Part shown: piece by piece, positions 18,456 through 27,536 of the stretch | How positions within the stretch are numbered: position 1 is the first letter of the stretch | How the letters are laid out: the number at the start of each line of letters is the position of its first letter | Source of the DNA: Bacillota bacterium | Lineage (GTDB): Bacteria > Bacillota > Clostridia > Acetivibrionales > DTU013 | Reading direction: 5' to 3' | Length of the DNA: 64,000 nucleotides | NCBI GenBank assembly: GCA_023439545.1 | Contig: JAEXNT010000030.1 | Coordinates: 62,001-126,000, forward strand | Translations under genes and position numbers: made by a program | Notes under the pieces: generated by a model | What the model saw: only the letters and a program-made list of their open reading frames with translations | The model's database searches: none | What the model was told of the DNA's origin: nothing

Positions 18456-19792
18456 CAGTCTCCTCCTTCTTCAGAAGAAGATACCGGGTCGGATATCCCG
18501 CCCTCGACAGCAGCGTCGGCCTTCCTGGCGGAAAGTACTTCGTCGGCCCATCGCCCTGAAGGTCCGGCAGAAACTGCCTGCAGTATCCCCAGAGCGATGA
18601 AGCTGACTACAAGCGAGCTGCCCCCGTAACTGACAAAAGGCAGCGTTATGCCTGACAAAGGGATGAGCTTTATAACGCCGCCTACGATTATGAATGTCTG
18701 AAATCCGAAAACCAGCGTAATTCCAAAAGCTAAAATCTTTGTGAATTGATCCTTTAAAGAAAGTGCAATTTTAAAGCCCCTGTAGGTCAATATAAAGTAG
18801 AGCAGGACTACCGCGGCTCCACCGAAAATGCCCATTTCTTCGCAAACCGCCGAAAATATGAAATCGGTTTCCACCTCCGGAATAAAATCCGGTCTGCCCA
18901 GACCGAGGCCTGTCCCAAAAAATCCTCCCGCGCCTATTGCAAAAAGGGATTGAGTGATCTGGTATCCCGTTCCCGCGATATCCTTCCACGGGTCAAGCCA
19001 TGTATCCACCCTTATTCTAATGTGATTTACAAAAAACACGCCTGCCAGTCCTCCCGCAGCGGCAAGTACGGCGTTTATTATCAAATAAAGCCTGTTGTTT
19101 ACAAAAACGTAGAACAGCGTAAAATAGACCATGAAAATCATTAATGCCGTACCCCATTCCTGCTGTACGACCATGAAGCCCAGATGCATGAAAGACACGG
19201 CTACCAACACGTGAACCGGCCTGACGGCAAGCTTTCCGACCCTTAATATTTCAGCCTCGTTGAAATTACCTTCATACAGTTTGAGAAAACCAGCGACAAA
19301 AAAAACAAACAGTATCTTGATTACTTCCGAAGGCTGGATACTGAATCGGCCTATTATGATCCAGTTTTTCGCTCCTTTTATGTTCGTGCCGAAAAAAAGA
19401 GTAGCCGCAAACAACAATAATGAGGCCAGTGGATAGATATATACGAGCCTTGCCCAGATCCCTGACCTGCGAAACAGTAAGCAGCTGATAAAAAACAACA
19501 CTATTCCGGCGGCAAACCATATGATTTGTTTGAAGCCGAGATCGCGATCAAGTCTGTACAGCATAATGATCCCGATACTCGACAGCATTCCGGCTATAAG
19601 GAAGAGGTATCCGTCTCCCAGTTTCATTAGTTTTATGGCCGAGTATCCCATTCCTATCAGGAAAATAGCCGCCAGTCCCGCTAAAAGTATATAATTATCG
19701 TATGGTTTCTTGTAAAAATACAATAGTCCGTAACCTATTACATTTACGGTCACTATCAGGCTTACGGGCTGCAGGCGTCTTACAGCTTTCAT
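18455..19792 (-). CDS. FtsW/RodA/SpoVE family peptidoglycan polymerase (SEDS)
   Basis: 445 residues with about ten membrane spans. Family sequences include NWIIIGRFSIQPSEVIKI, the basic loop before DTWLDPW, GYQITQSLFAIGAGGFFGTGLG, and TLPFVSYGGSSLV near the C-terminus. It polymerises lipid II at the membrane with its partner PBP, whose gene follows directly. Its ATG overlaps the FHA gene stop (ATGA). Which process it serves (division, elongation or sporulation) cannot be told from this locus. Confidence 0.93.
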   Translation of the reverse strand: MKAVRRLQPVSLIVTVNVIGYGLLYFYKKPYDNYILLAGLAAIFLIGMGYSAIKLMKLGDGYLFLIAGMLSSIGIIMLYRLDRDLGFKQIIWFAAGIVLFFISCLLFRRSGIWARLVYIYPLASLLLFAATLFFGTNIKGAKNWIIIGRFSIQPSEVIKILFVFFVAGFLKLYEGNFNEAEILRVGKLAVRPVHVLVAVSFMHLGFMVVQQEWGTALMIFMVYFTLFYVFVNNRLYLIINAVLAAAGGLAGVFFVNHIRIRVDTWLDPWKDIAGTGYQITQSLFAIGAGGFFGTGLGLGRPDFIPEVETDFIFSAVCEEMGIFGGAAVVLLYFILTYRGFKIALSLKDQFTKILAFGITLVFGFQTFIIVGGVIKLIPLSGITLPFVSYGGSSLVVSFIALGILQAVSAGPSGRWADEVLSARKADAAVEGGISDPVSSSEEGGD

Positions 19793-20235
19793 TTTTCGTC
19801 CCTCCTGCCTGCCACATACAAAAAGTCCAGCTGACCTATGTGTATCCTGTCCCCGTCCTTGAGTCCGACCGGGGCCTCCGTCAGTTTATCGCCATTAACG
19901 AGAGTGCCGTTTGTACTTTTCAGATCCTCCACCGTACAAACCCCGTCCTTGCAGGAAAAAGCCGCATGCTTTCCGGACAGGAACGGGTCGGCGACTGAAA
20001 TTCCGTTGCCTCGGGCACGTCCGATCGTAAGTCTGCCAGTGAGCATATAGCTTTCTTCCACCTTGAAGTCCAGATCATCCCGCCGGTTCACAAGCTTAAG
20101 GTATGGTATATCGTTTTTTCCCGAAGACCCGGTCGGTCTGATATCAAGGTAGATCATGCGGATTATGGCGTAGATGAAAAGATATATTATGGTAATAAAA
20201 ATATATTTCAAAAGCGAAGATACTATCTCAAACAA
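19789..20235 (-). CDS. Membrane-anchored FHA-domain protein
   Basis: 148 residues: an N-terminal membrane span (about 8-28) and a forkhead-associated domain (about 60-140) with GRLTIGRARGNGISV, the FHA core DPFLSGKHAAF and STNGTLVNGDKL. FHA domains bind phosphothreonine, so a Ser/Thr kinase client or the downstream cell-wall proteins are likely partners. It is the first gene of the FHA-FtsW-PBP operon, an arrangement also known in actinobacteria, where the kinase lies in the same locus. No kinase is present in this window. Confidence 0.9.
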   Translation of the reverse strand: MFEIVSSLLKYIFITIIYLFIYAIIRMIYLDIRPTGSSGKNDIPYLKLVNRRDDLDFKVEESYMLTGRLTIGRARGNGISVADPFLSGKHAAFSCKDGVCTVEDLKSTNGTLVNGDKLTEAPVGLKDGDRIHIGQLDFLYVAGRRDEK

Positions 20236-20444
20236 CTATATACCTCCAAATTCCCCTTTTCCTTTAGCCGCAATTGACGATGTCAATTACCGATGTTAAA
20301 CCCATTTTCTTATATTAACCAATTATATCATACCCCTTTTTCACTATCATTTTGTCGCTTTTTACTTTTTTTAAGAATTTTGCTTTATTGAGTTTATATA
20401 TCATGCTAGAATATCAATAAGGACAACAGGAGGCTAAACCGTAT

Positions 20445-20786
20445 ATGTCAAACTCGGTGGATTTTGAAAAATTTCAGAGAGATACCGGCCTGGATGATCC
20501 GTCGCTAAAGGAGCTCTACGAGGGATTTCTCCAGGAGCTTCTCGAAGAAAAAGACAAGCTTCTCAGGCAGCTTTCGGGTAAAGACTATTCCAATCTGTAT
20601 AAAACTGTTCATAACATAAAGGGTATCTCCGGCAGCTATATGGCTATGACCGTATTTAACCGGTCGTCAGAACTAAGCGCCAGACTAAAGGCTGAAAGAA
20701 CCGAAGAGGTCGGAGCCTGGGTCAATATACTTGTAAACGACATAATAGAAGCGGCTGGAGAGATAATCAGCTTTTGCGGGAAATAA
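20445..20786 (+). CDS. Hpt-domain phosphotransfer protein
   Basis: 113 residues, preceded by AGGAGG. A single four-helix Hpt domain carries the phosphorylatable His at residue 56 in TVHNIKGISGSY. It should shuttle phosphate between a receiver and a hybrid kinase. The receiver protein follows by 12 bases, and a broken histidine kinase follows that, so these three look like the parts of one phosphorelay. Confidence 0.85.
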   Translation: MSNSVDFEKFQRDTGLDDPSLKELYEGFLQELLEEKDKLLRQLSGKDYSNLYKTVHNIKGISGSYMAMTVFNRSSELSARLKAERTEEVGAWVNILVNDIIEAAGEIISFCGK

Positions 20787-20798
20787 AGGAGTCGGCCA

Positions 20799-21314
20799 AT
20801 GTTCAATGTATATGGGAAGGTAGTTCTAATTGTAGATGATTCTCCGTCTATCAGGAGAGAGGTCCGGGTCATCCTTCAAAAGGAAGGTATTACGGTCCGC
20901 GAGGCTGGTACCGAATTCGGTATGTTCAACACTATAGACGAATATGGCGAGGTCGCCGATATGATACTCATGGACCTGACGCTTGTAGAAACGACCGGTT
21001 TTGATCTTGTTGCCAAAATACGCTCTGTGGAAAGGTTCAAAAACATACCGGTAATAATGCTCACGCAGCATTCGGACAGAACAAACGTTTTAAAAGCAAA
21101 AAACCTTGGGATACAGGGTTATATAGTAAAGCCGATAAATTCCCAGATCCTTGTCGAAAGAGTAAAAAAAGCTCTTGAGGCAAGCATTGACGGATCTATA
21201 ACCGAAACCGGCGGAATAAGCGCCGAACCGAAGAAAGCGGAAGACACTGATACAAACGAAGACACTGATATAAAAGCAGGCCCTGGTGCAAAGGACGAAG
21301 ACCCTGAAGCATAA
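20799..21314 (+). CDS. Stand-alone response regulator (receiver domain) with acidic tail
   Basis: 171 residues, preceded by AAAGGAG. CheY-like receiver: VVLIVDDSPSIRREV with the acidic pair near residue 13, phospho-acceptor Asp at residue 59 (MILMDLTLVE), Thr in VIMLTQHS, Lys in GYIVKPIN. After residue 135 there is only a low-complexity tail rich in Asp, Glu and Thr with no output domain. It probably passes phosphate to the Hpt protein encoded upstream or acts by protein contact. Its natural kinase may be the truncated gene that follows. Confidence 0.88.
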   Translation: MFNVYGKVVLIVDDSPSIRREVRVILQKEGITVREAGTEFGMFNTIDEYGEVADMILMDLTLVETTGFDLVAKIRSVERFKNIPVIMLTQHSDRTNVLKAKNLGIQGYIVKPINSQILVERVKKALEASIDGSITETGGISAEPKKAEDTDTNEDTDIKAGPGAKDEDPEA

Positions 21315-21326
21315 ATGATGTGATGA

Positions 21327-21743
21327 AATCGTTCAGGCACAAGTCAGGATACTTACGGTCAGCTGGTCGTTTTACGTGACATAACGGACATCAGACAGGC
21401 TCAGGAAGACCTTCTAAAGGCAAAAGAACAGGCGGAAGCTGCAAATGTCGCCAAAAGCCAGTTCCTCGCCAACCTGTCGCATGAGATAAGGACTCCTATG
21501 AACGGCATAGTAGGCTTCCTCGATCTGCTCAACGGAACTGACCTTAACACCGAGCAGGCCGAATATCTGCAATATGTGAAAGCCGCCTCCGAAACGCTGC
21601 TCTTTCTGATAAACGACATACTCGATTACTCAAGGATAGAAGCAGGCAAGATGGAACTCGAAAAAATACCGTTCGACCTGCACAGCCTTGTCCATGATTC
21701 CGTAAAACTGTTCATACCAGGCAAAAGCTTGAAGTATGCATAA
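21327..21743 (+). pseudogene. Truncated hybrid-type histidine kinase (PAS end plus HisKA only)
   Basis: An open segment of 138 codons reads through the end of a PAS domain (YGQLVVLRDITDIRQAQEDL), a linker coiled coil (AKEQAEAANVAKS), and the HisKA box with the phospho-acceptor (LANLSHEIRTPMNG), then stops at SLVHDSVKLFIPGKSLKYA. There is no start codon or ribosome site at its head (a TGA closes the frame at 21324-21326), and the whole HATPase domain is missing. Both ends are lost, so it cannot be an active kinase. Confidence 0.8.
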
Positions 21744-21752
21744 AAGGGAATA

Positions 21753-23108
21753 TTACATGATATCCTCCAGCGTTTCCTTTTCGGGGTCGAAATTTATGAA
21801 ACGTCTGAATGATTTCATAAAACCGAAGGGTATAAACGCTACTAGTGTTAAAGCGAAACAGACAAATATGATAGATCTTATCGGCAAGAATTCTCCCAAT
21901 ATGCCTCCGAGCAGCATTCCGAAAGGCGTCAGGGCTTGCGCCAGCATGCTGACCAGCGAGAATACCTTTCCGCGCATATCCTGAGGTACCGTCAGCTGTA
22001 TTGTCGATTGTATGAATACATTGATAATTGCATTAAAGAAGCCTCCGACGAAGATCAGTACGCACATTAAGAAGAAATTTTCAGCCAGAGCGGTTGCCGC
22101 AAAGCATGTATAAGCAATAACCGCTGAGAGCATGAATATCCTCAGTCTCCTGCAGGGAGAAAATTTAATGACGGACGTCGCTATCATGGCTACCAGCATA
22201 CCTCCGGTCAAAAACGCCATGACGATACCATACCTTCCCGGGCCAAGGGATTTCGTCTGCTGAAAAAGCGGAAGGAACAATACTGCCGCTATAAAAAATA
22301 CGAAATTCAAAACCGATATGATTACAAGCAACTCCCGCAGTCCGCGGAAGCGCCAGACAAATTTGTATCCGTCCTTCATATCGGCAAGGAAATGTTGTTT
22401 TTCCTTATGCTCGATTACAGGTATTTTCAGAAACATATTCAAAAAGGCGGAAAGTATAAACGACAGTCCGTTGAAAAGAAACAGGACTGGTGCTCCGAGC
22501 ACCTGGAACAGAAACCCTCCCGCGGAGTTTCCTATGATGTTCGAACCGGACTGGATTATTCCCATCATCGAGTTGGCGCCGATCAACCGGGATTTGGGGA
22601 CAACGTCGGGTATGGTCGAGCTGACGGCAGGTGAAAAGAATGCTCCGCACACGCTCAGTACGATCCCTGCGGCAAATACCATCCATATCCCTTTAGAGCC
22701 TCTGAATACTGCGGCTGCTAATAAAACTACCGCAGCGCCGCGTATTACGTCCATCAAAATGAGCAGCTTCCTTCTATCAGTCCTGTCCGCTATGACCCCT
22801 GCAAACGGTGAAACCACTACCGCCGGCAATGTGGAAGCCGCCATCATCGTCCCCATCAATGCGGTGGAGCCTGTAACCGCCAGTACCCAGAATCCAAGAG
22901 CTATTCCATATATTACGTCCCCTAATATCGAGACGAGCTGCCCCTGCCATAATAATATAAAATTGGGCGTCCACAATTTTTCAACCCGTGCGGCTTTCAT
23001 TGGAGTATCTGCATCCACCTGCAATTCATCCGTTTGTTTCGGACCGGCAAACAGCCCTGCGGACCCGCTGTTTTCCTCTATGCCTACTGCTGTAATATCT
23101 TCCGACAT
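21753..23108 (-). CDS. MFS transporter (macrolide-efflux MefA/enterobactin exporter-like)
   Basis: 451 residues with about twelve hydrophobic spans after a 40-residue cytoplasmic head. Family sequences include LWQGQLVSILGDVIYGIALGFW, the MFS loop GVIADRTDRRKLLILMD, and a later repeat GGFFNAIINVFIQSTIQLTVPQDMRGKVFSL. This subfamily includes putative drug and siderophore exporters. The start has AAGAGG eight bases upstream. It is convergent with the broken kinase, and no regulator is adjacent. Confidence 0.88.
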   Translation of the reverse strand: MSEDITAVGIEENSGSAGLFAGPKQTDELQVDADTPMKAARVEKLWTPNFILLWQGQLVSILGDVIYGIALGFWVLAVTGSTALMGTMMAASTLPAVVVSPFAGVIADRTDRRKLLILMDVIRGAAVVLLAAAVFRGSKGIWMVFAAGIVLSVCGAFFSPAVSSTIPDVVPKSRLIGANSMMGIIQSGSNIIGNSAGGFLFQVLGAPVLFLFNGLSFILSAFLNMFLKIPVIEHKEKQHFLADMKDGYKFVWRFRGLRELLVIISVLNFVFFIAAVLFLPLFQQTKSLGPGRYGIVMAFLTGGMLVAMIATSVIKFSPCRRLRIFMLSAVIAYTCFAATALAENFFLMCVLIFVGGFFNAIINVFIQSTIQLTVPQDMRGKVFSLVSMLAQALTPFGMLLGGILGEFLPIRSIIFVCFALTLVAFIPFGFMKSFRRFINFDPEKETLEDIM

Positions 23109-23258
23109 ATCAAACCTCTTTTCAAACCATATATCTCACATTATTGATATACGACTTTTCATTACAAATGTTTGAGAATGTTTCAGATATTCGTTGATAG
23201 CAGGTTCCGTCAACGCGGCACATGGCTTTATAATTAGTAATAGTACCATTTTCAAGTA

Positions 23259-24251
23259 CTAGTATAGATTTGACGGGTTAGCAAGCACCCTATTCTGGAT
23301 ATCGATATACTTCCCCAACTGATCCAAAGAATCTGTAAGAAATTCGTAGACAAGGTATTCAGGCCGGATAAAATCGATAACGCGTCTGATGGATGGATCA
23401 ACGAAAGGAATATGCCTGTCGACACGCGAGATATGTCCGAGCAGCTCCAAATATCTGCTGAAGAAGCTTTCGTCCTTATTACTGCCAACCCCCGAATCGA
23501 TACATTTTTTAACATAACCGCCCGAAAGCGAGCTGTTGAGATGAATCCCCATTATATGGCCGGCCAATTCGCCCATGTTTCCAAGGACCTTCAGTATGTA
23601 CCCCGTCGCTTCCTTTTCAGTTTCAAGGTCCGTATTTGTGTTCATCATATGACCTATATCCAGTACGAAGCCTTTTTGGGGGTACACAATCTCTTTCATC
23701 AGCTTTTCCGTAATCCTGTTATCCAGAAATGTAAGTCCGGGCTGCCATTGGTTTTCAAGAAGCAGATCAAAAGCGGCGTCGGTATCGTCCATCAATTCAT
23801 TGATCATTTCAATAAAAGCATCGGCAACCTCGCCGTCACTGTATGTAAATCTGTAATCGTAGCAATGCTCCAGCTGCACATGGCTCACATGAAGTACGAC
23901 ATATTTTACTCCTATATCGCATGCCGTTTTCAATTCCCTGCGGTAGTATTCAATTAAGGCGTCTCTTGATTTTCCACCGTAAAAACCGACATAGGAAGCT
24001 TCATCGCCGAACTGTCTCAGTAATTCCGCCCTGTCGTTCCTCCAGAAATCCAGCCATATCGGCCAGAAGCGCATATGAAGCCCAACGATCAGGGAAGCAG
24101 GAATGCTTTCCACATTCCACTGCTGCATACCCTGAATCATTTCAAGTCCGTCGAAGCCGAACTTGCTCAAGAATTTCTCCAGCTGACCACTATTCCCTGA
24201 AAATCCGTACATATCAGGTATATTATGTGAATAATTCAATAGCTTCAGCAA
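23259..24251 (-). CDS. TIM-barrel protein of the sugar phosphate isomerase/epimerase family
   Basis: About 330 residues. The likely start is the TTG at 24251, eight bases after GAGGG. Upstream TTG codons exist and the choice is uncertain. The AP endonuclease family 2/xylose-isomerase-like barrel is recognisable from FGFDGLEMIQG, VKYVVLHVSHVQ, LLLENQW and GFVLDIGHMMNTN, which supply metal-ligand Glu, Asp and His residues. It is 45 bases downstream of nrdG on the same strand, so it may be read from the same transcript. The substrate is unknown. Confidence 0.75.
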   Translation of the reverse strand: MLKLLNYSHNIPDMYGFSGNSGQLEKFLSKFGFDGLEMIQGMQQWNVESIPASLIVGLHMRFWPIWLDFWRNDRAELLRQFGDEASYVGFYGGKSRDALIEYYRRELKTACDIGVKYVVLHVSHVQLEHCYDYRFTYSDGEVADAFIEMINELMDDTDAAFDLLLENQWQPGLTFLDNRITEKLMKEIVYPQKGFVLDIGHMMNTNTDLETEKEATGYILKVLGNMGELAGHIMGIHLNSSLSGGYVKKCIDSGVGSNKDESFFSRYLELLGHISRVDRHIPFVDPSIRRVIDFIRPEYLVYEFLTDSLDQLGKYIDIQNRVLANPSNLY

Positions 24252-24296
24252 TGGTCCATACCCTCTTCTGCAATTATTGCACAACGCACGGCCGGT

Positions 24297-24803
24297 TTAT
24301 TCAATAACGACGACCCTGTTTTCGTCTTTCGTCCTGTTCACATCTATCAGCCGTTGATTATCCGAGCCCCTGAACCTTAAGAGGAGGTTCCTTTTCTCCA
24401 GGACAAACGGACCGTCTACAAGGATGTCCGTGCTGTCGAGCAAACGGACCCAGCCCGGTCTGTCGACGGAGCCTGCAAGTATCTCCTCATAGGTATATCC
24501 CGTATAGGTCATTACATGATACCCCATCCTGCCCGACTCGTACGCAAGCCCGGCAAAGCCCTCCGCCTGTTCAAAGGGCTCGCCTCCGCTCAATGTGATC
24601 CCGTCCAGCAGCGGATTGCCGCGCAATATCTCAAGTATCGACCCGATACTCACATTCGTACCTCCGGTAAAAGGGTGAGTGGACGGGTTGTGGCAGCCGG
24701 GGCAGTTATGCCTGCAGCCCTGGGCAAAAACGACCAGCCTGATCCCGGGCCCGTCGACAATCGATTCTCTTTCCAGCCCGGCGATCCTCAACTCAGTATC
24801 CAT
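24297..24803 (-). CDS. nrdG: Anaerobic ribonucleotide reductase activating enzyme
   Basis: 168 residues, preceded by AAAGGAG. A radical SAM protein: GCRHNCPGCHNP gives the CxxxCxxC cluster motif, and TLSGGEPFEQ gives the GGE SAM-binding motif. It makes the glycyl radical on NrdD using SAM and a reduced 4Fe-4S cluster. It follows nrdD by 14 bases in the same operon, downstream of a cobalamin riboswitch. Confidence 0.96.
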   Translation of the reverse strand: MDTELRIAGLERESIVDGPGIRLVVFAQGCRHNCPGCHNPSTHPFTGGTNVSIGSILEILRGNPLLDGITLSGGEPFEQAEGFAGLAYESGRMGYHVMTYTGYTYEEILAGSVDRPGWVRLLDSTDILVDGPFVLEKRNLLLRFRGSDNQRLIDVNRTKDENRVVVIE

Positions 24804-24817
24804 CTGAATGCTCCTTT

Positions 24818-27142
24818 TTATGACCCGCAGGAAAAATGCCCGAGCCTGTCCCTTACTTCAGCCTTTTTGGCGTCGTTGAACCTGTCGAGCGTGCCTACAA
24901 GATAGCCTGTGATACGCCTGATCCTTTCGAACTTTATATCTGCCTCCGGCCTTCCACATTTTGGACATTCGTTTCCGATGATTCCCGTGAAGCCGCAGAC
25001 CGGATCCCGGTCAACAGGGTGGTTAATCGCGCCGTAGCCTATTCCGGCCTCTTTCATGCAGCGTATTATCTTTTCGAACGCCTGAACATTTTGCGTCGGA
25101 TCGCCGTTCAATTCGATATATGTAATGTGCCCGGCGTTCGTAAGCTCATGGTAAGGAGCCTCCAGGCGTATTTTGTCATACGCTCCGATAGTGAAATATA
25201 CAGGTACATGGAAGCTGTTGGTGTAGTATTCCTTGTCGGTAATACCTTCGATATTGCCGAAAATACCCCTGTCCAGCCTTACGAAGCGTCCTGAAAGACC
25301 TTCCGCCGGCGTAGCCAGCAGCGTAAAATTCATTCCGTATTTTCTGCTTGCCTCATCCATACGGCTGCGCATATGTCCGATGATTTTCAAGCCCAATGCC
25401 TGGGCTTCCTCCGATTCGCCGTGATGCTTCCCTGTCAGTGCCTTCAGACACTCTGCCAGGCCAATGAAGCCCATGGACAAGGTTCCATGCTTGAGTACCT
25501 CCCTGATCTCATCCTCCCAGCCCAGTCTGTCGGAATCCAGCCAAATTCCCTGTCCCATGAGGAAAGGAAAGTTCTTGACCTTTCTGTGCGCCTGTATTTC
25601 AAACCGCTCCAGCAACTGGTCTATAACAAGGTTGATTTTTTCATCAAGCTCCCCGAAAAATGTGTCCATGTTCCTGCCGCTGCGAAGCGCAAGCCTCGGG
25701 AGGTTTATGGTCGTAAAGCTCAGGTTGCCCCTGCTGTTTATGATCTCTCTCGAAGGGTCGTATACGTTCCCTACCACCCTTGTCCTACAGCCCATATAAG
25801 CAATCTCGGTTTCCGGCCTGCCAGATTTGTAGAATTTCAGATTGAAGGGAGCGTCCAAAAAGGAGAAATTGGGGAAAAGCCGCTTTGCGCTCACTCTGCA
25901 AGCCAGCTTGAACAGATCGTAGTTCGGATCTCCGGGTTCATAGCTCACTCCTTCCTTCACCTTGAAAATGTGGATTGGGAAAATTGGCGTTTCACTATTC
26001 CCCAAGCCGGCTTCGGTCGCCAAAAGCAGGTTTCTGATTACCATTCTGCCCTCAGGGGAGGTATCGGTGCCGTAATTAACCGAGCTGAACGGTATTTGAG
26101 CGCCTGCACGGCTGTGCATCGTGTTCAGGTTATGTACAAGAGCTTCCATCGCCTGATAGGTATCGCGCTCTGTCTCAGCTTCGGCTTTTCTGCGGGAAAA
26201 ATCCTGTGCTTTCAATACGATAGCCTGGTTTTCTATAACGCTTTCCAGATATTTTTGCTCAACGGCGCAATATTCGTCCATAACGCCCAAAGCTGGTAAA
26301 ATGCCGGTCTTGCCCGTTATTTCATCAAAAATATCGTTCAGCTTCGTTTGAATGTCGCAATCTTCAGTAAGCCATTCCAGTATTTTGGTTAGATTCTGCC
26401 TGTACCTTTTAACGTAGGTTTTAGCTACGCCCGGCGCCATACCGTAATCAAAATTCGGTATGCTCTGTCCGCCGTGCTGGTCGTTTTGATTCGACTGTAT
26501 TGCAATACAGGCAAGAGCGGAATAGCTGTGAATATCCTGGGGCTCTCTCAAAAAGCCGTGTCCGGTGCTGAAGCCGCCTTTGAACAGCTTTTCTATGTCG
26601 ATCTGGCAGCAGGTGGTGGTCAGCGTCATAAAATCCATGTCGTGAATGTGAATGTCTCCATCCCGGTGCGCCCTTGCATGCTCGGGCTTCAATACGAACA
26701 ATTCATTAAACTGCTTCGCGCCCTCGGAACCATATCTGAGCATGGTGCCCATTGAAGTATCGCCGTCTATATTGGCGTTTTCCCGCTTAAGGTCATTATC
26801 TCTGGCATCCTTGAAGGTCAGCTCTTCATAGACCTTCATCAGACGCATATCCATTTCCCTGATCTTCGTACGTTCGGCGCGGTATAATATGTACTGCTTT
26901 GCGGTCGCGGCATAACCCGCCTCGATCAGCACTTTTTCTACGATGTCCTGTATTTCCTCGACTCCCGGAACTTTTTTGTCCGGATTTTCCTCAAGCCTCT
27001 CGACCACTTTTTCCGCAAGAGCCAGCGCTGCTGTATAGTCTTCTTTTCCGGCGGCTCTCGTTGCCTTGAATATGGCGTTGGATATCTTCTCGATATTGAA
27101 GGGCGCTTCCCTTCCATCCCTTTTCCTGATTTTCGTTATCAT
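24818..27142 (-). CDS. nrdD: Anaerobic (class III) ribonucleoside-triphosphate reductase
   Basis: 774 residues, full length. An N-terminal ATP-cone (ITKIRKRDGREAPFNIEKI) is followed by the glycyl-radical barrel with RAGAQIPFSSVNYGTDTSPEGR. Near the C-terminus are the zinc ligands (PVCG and ECPKCGR) and the radical site RRITGYLVGTLDRFN, with Gly in TGY. It reduces NTPs to dNTPs without oxygen and without B12. A B12 riboswitch with its own terminator lies upstream, so the operon should be off when cobalamin is abundant and a B12-dependent reductase can take over. Confidence 0.97.
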   Translation of the reverse strand: MITKIRKRDGREAPFNIEKISNAIFKATRAAGKEDYTAALALAEKVVERLEENPDKKVPGVEEIQDIVEKVLIEAGYAATAKQYILYRAERTKIREMDMRLMKVYEELTFKDARDNDLKRENANIDGDTSMGTMLRYGSEGAKQFNELFVLKPEHARAHRDGDIHIHDMDFMTLTTTCCQIDIEKLFKGGFSTGHGFLREPQDIHSYSALACIAIQSNQNDQHGGQSIPNFDYGMAPGVAKTYVKRYRQNLTKILEWLTEDCDIQTKLNDIFDEITGKTGILPALGVMDEYCAVEQKYLESVIENQAIVLKAQDFSRRKAEAETERDTYQAMEALVHNLNTMHSRAGAQIPFSSVNYGTDTSPEGRMVIRNLLLATEAGLGNSETPIFPIHIFKVKEGVSYEPGDPNYDLFKLACRVSAKRLFPNFSFLDAPFNLKFYKSGRPETEIAYMGCRTRVVGNVYDPSREIINSRGNLSFTTINLPRLALRSGRNMDTFFGELDEKINLVIDQLLERFEIQAHRKVKNFPFLMGQGIWLDSDRLGWEDEIREVLKHGTLSMGFIGLAECLKALTGKHHGESEEAQALGLKIIGHMRSRMDEASRKYGMNFTLLATPAEGLSGRFVRLDRGIFGNIEGITDKEYYTNSFHVPVYFTIGAYDKIRLEAPYHELTNAGHITYIELNGDPTQNVQAFEKIIRCMKEAGIGYGAINHPVDRDPVCGFTGIIGNECPKCGRPEADIKFERIRRITGYLVGTLDRFNDAKKAEVRDRLGHFSCGS

Positions 27143-27193
27143 TCAGCTATACACTTCCTCTTAAAGTAAATTAAGCATTTCATCCGCATTCGG

Positions 27194-27226
27194 TAAAAAC
27201 AGCCTCCTGACAAAACGTCGGGAGGC
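27194..27226 (-). terminator. Terminator between cobalamin riboswitch and nrdD
   Basis: On the minus strand GCCTCC-C-GAC, loop GTTTT, GTC-A-GGAGGC forms a GC-rich stem, followed by TGTTTTT. It is 52 bases before the nrdD start and downstream of the aptamer, in the expected position of an expression platform. Confidence 0.75.
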
Positions 27227-27264
27227 CGTGCTTATTCAATACCAGTAAGGTATCAGACACCCCC

Positions 27265-27450
27265 TATCGATCGTAGAGTAAATGGCGCAACAAATACAGG
27301 CAGGTCTTCTGACTCTGGCTCATCGGCATATCCTTCCTTCCCGGAGATATCCAGTGGATCTGCAGGAAATGCCTCTCCATTACAGCGGCGGGACCGTGCA
27401 GGACTTTCACCTGCTTCCCTTTTTACTGTGTGAACAGTCACCTGAATAAC
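27265..27450 (-). promoter_or_regulatory. Cobalamin (B12) riboswitch upstream of nrdDG
   Basis: On the minus strand the aptamer core reads AAGGGAAGCAGGTGAAAG, then TCCTGCACGGTCCCGCCGCTGT (27416-27381 region), and further on the conserved 3' part GAGCCAGAGTCAGAAGACC-TGCCTG (27322-27298 region), the hallmark B12 box. It faces nrdD, not cbiMQO, which ends upstream. A terminator hairpin follows at 27226-27194. When adenosylcobalamin binds, transcription of nrdDG should stop. Confidence 0.93.
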
Positions 27451-27467
27451 AATATTTAGTTATACTT

Positions 27468-27496
27468 ATATTACCATATACAATATGTTGCGTCAA
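27468..27496 (-). promoter_or_regulatory. Promoter of the riboswitch-nrdDG transcript
   Basis: TTGACG (27496-27491) and TAATAT (27473-27468) are spaced by exactly 17 bp. The transcript would begin near 27461, just ahead of the aptamer. The spacer holds ACATATTGTATATGG, an AT-rich near-palindrome in a place where an NrdR repressor could bind, though I cannot confirm an NrdR box. Confidence 0.75.
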
Positions 27497-27501
27497 CCGA
27501 T

Positions 27502-27536
27502 CTTTTAGTCAAACCTGCCGACTTTTTAGTCAAACC
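27502..27536. repeat. Two direct repeats 21 bp apart upstream of the nrdDG promoter
   Basis: AGTCAAACC preceded by CTTTT or CTTTTT occurs at 27502-27515 and 27522-27536, and a third TCAACC lies in the -35 element. The 21-bp period equals two helical turns, so protein molecules bound to the copies would lie on the same DNA face. They may be binding sites for an activator or repressor of nrdDG. Confidence 0.5.

Noticed and set aside
27265..27450. Cobalamin riboswitch as regulator of cbiMQO
   Set aside because: It is on the minus strand and downstream of cbiO, so it can only act on nrdD.
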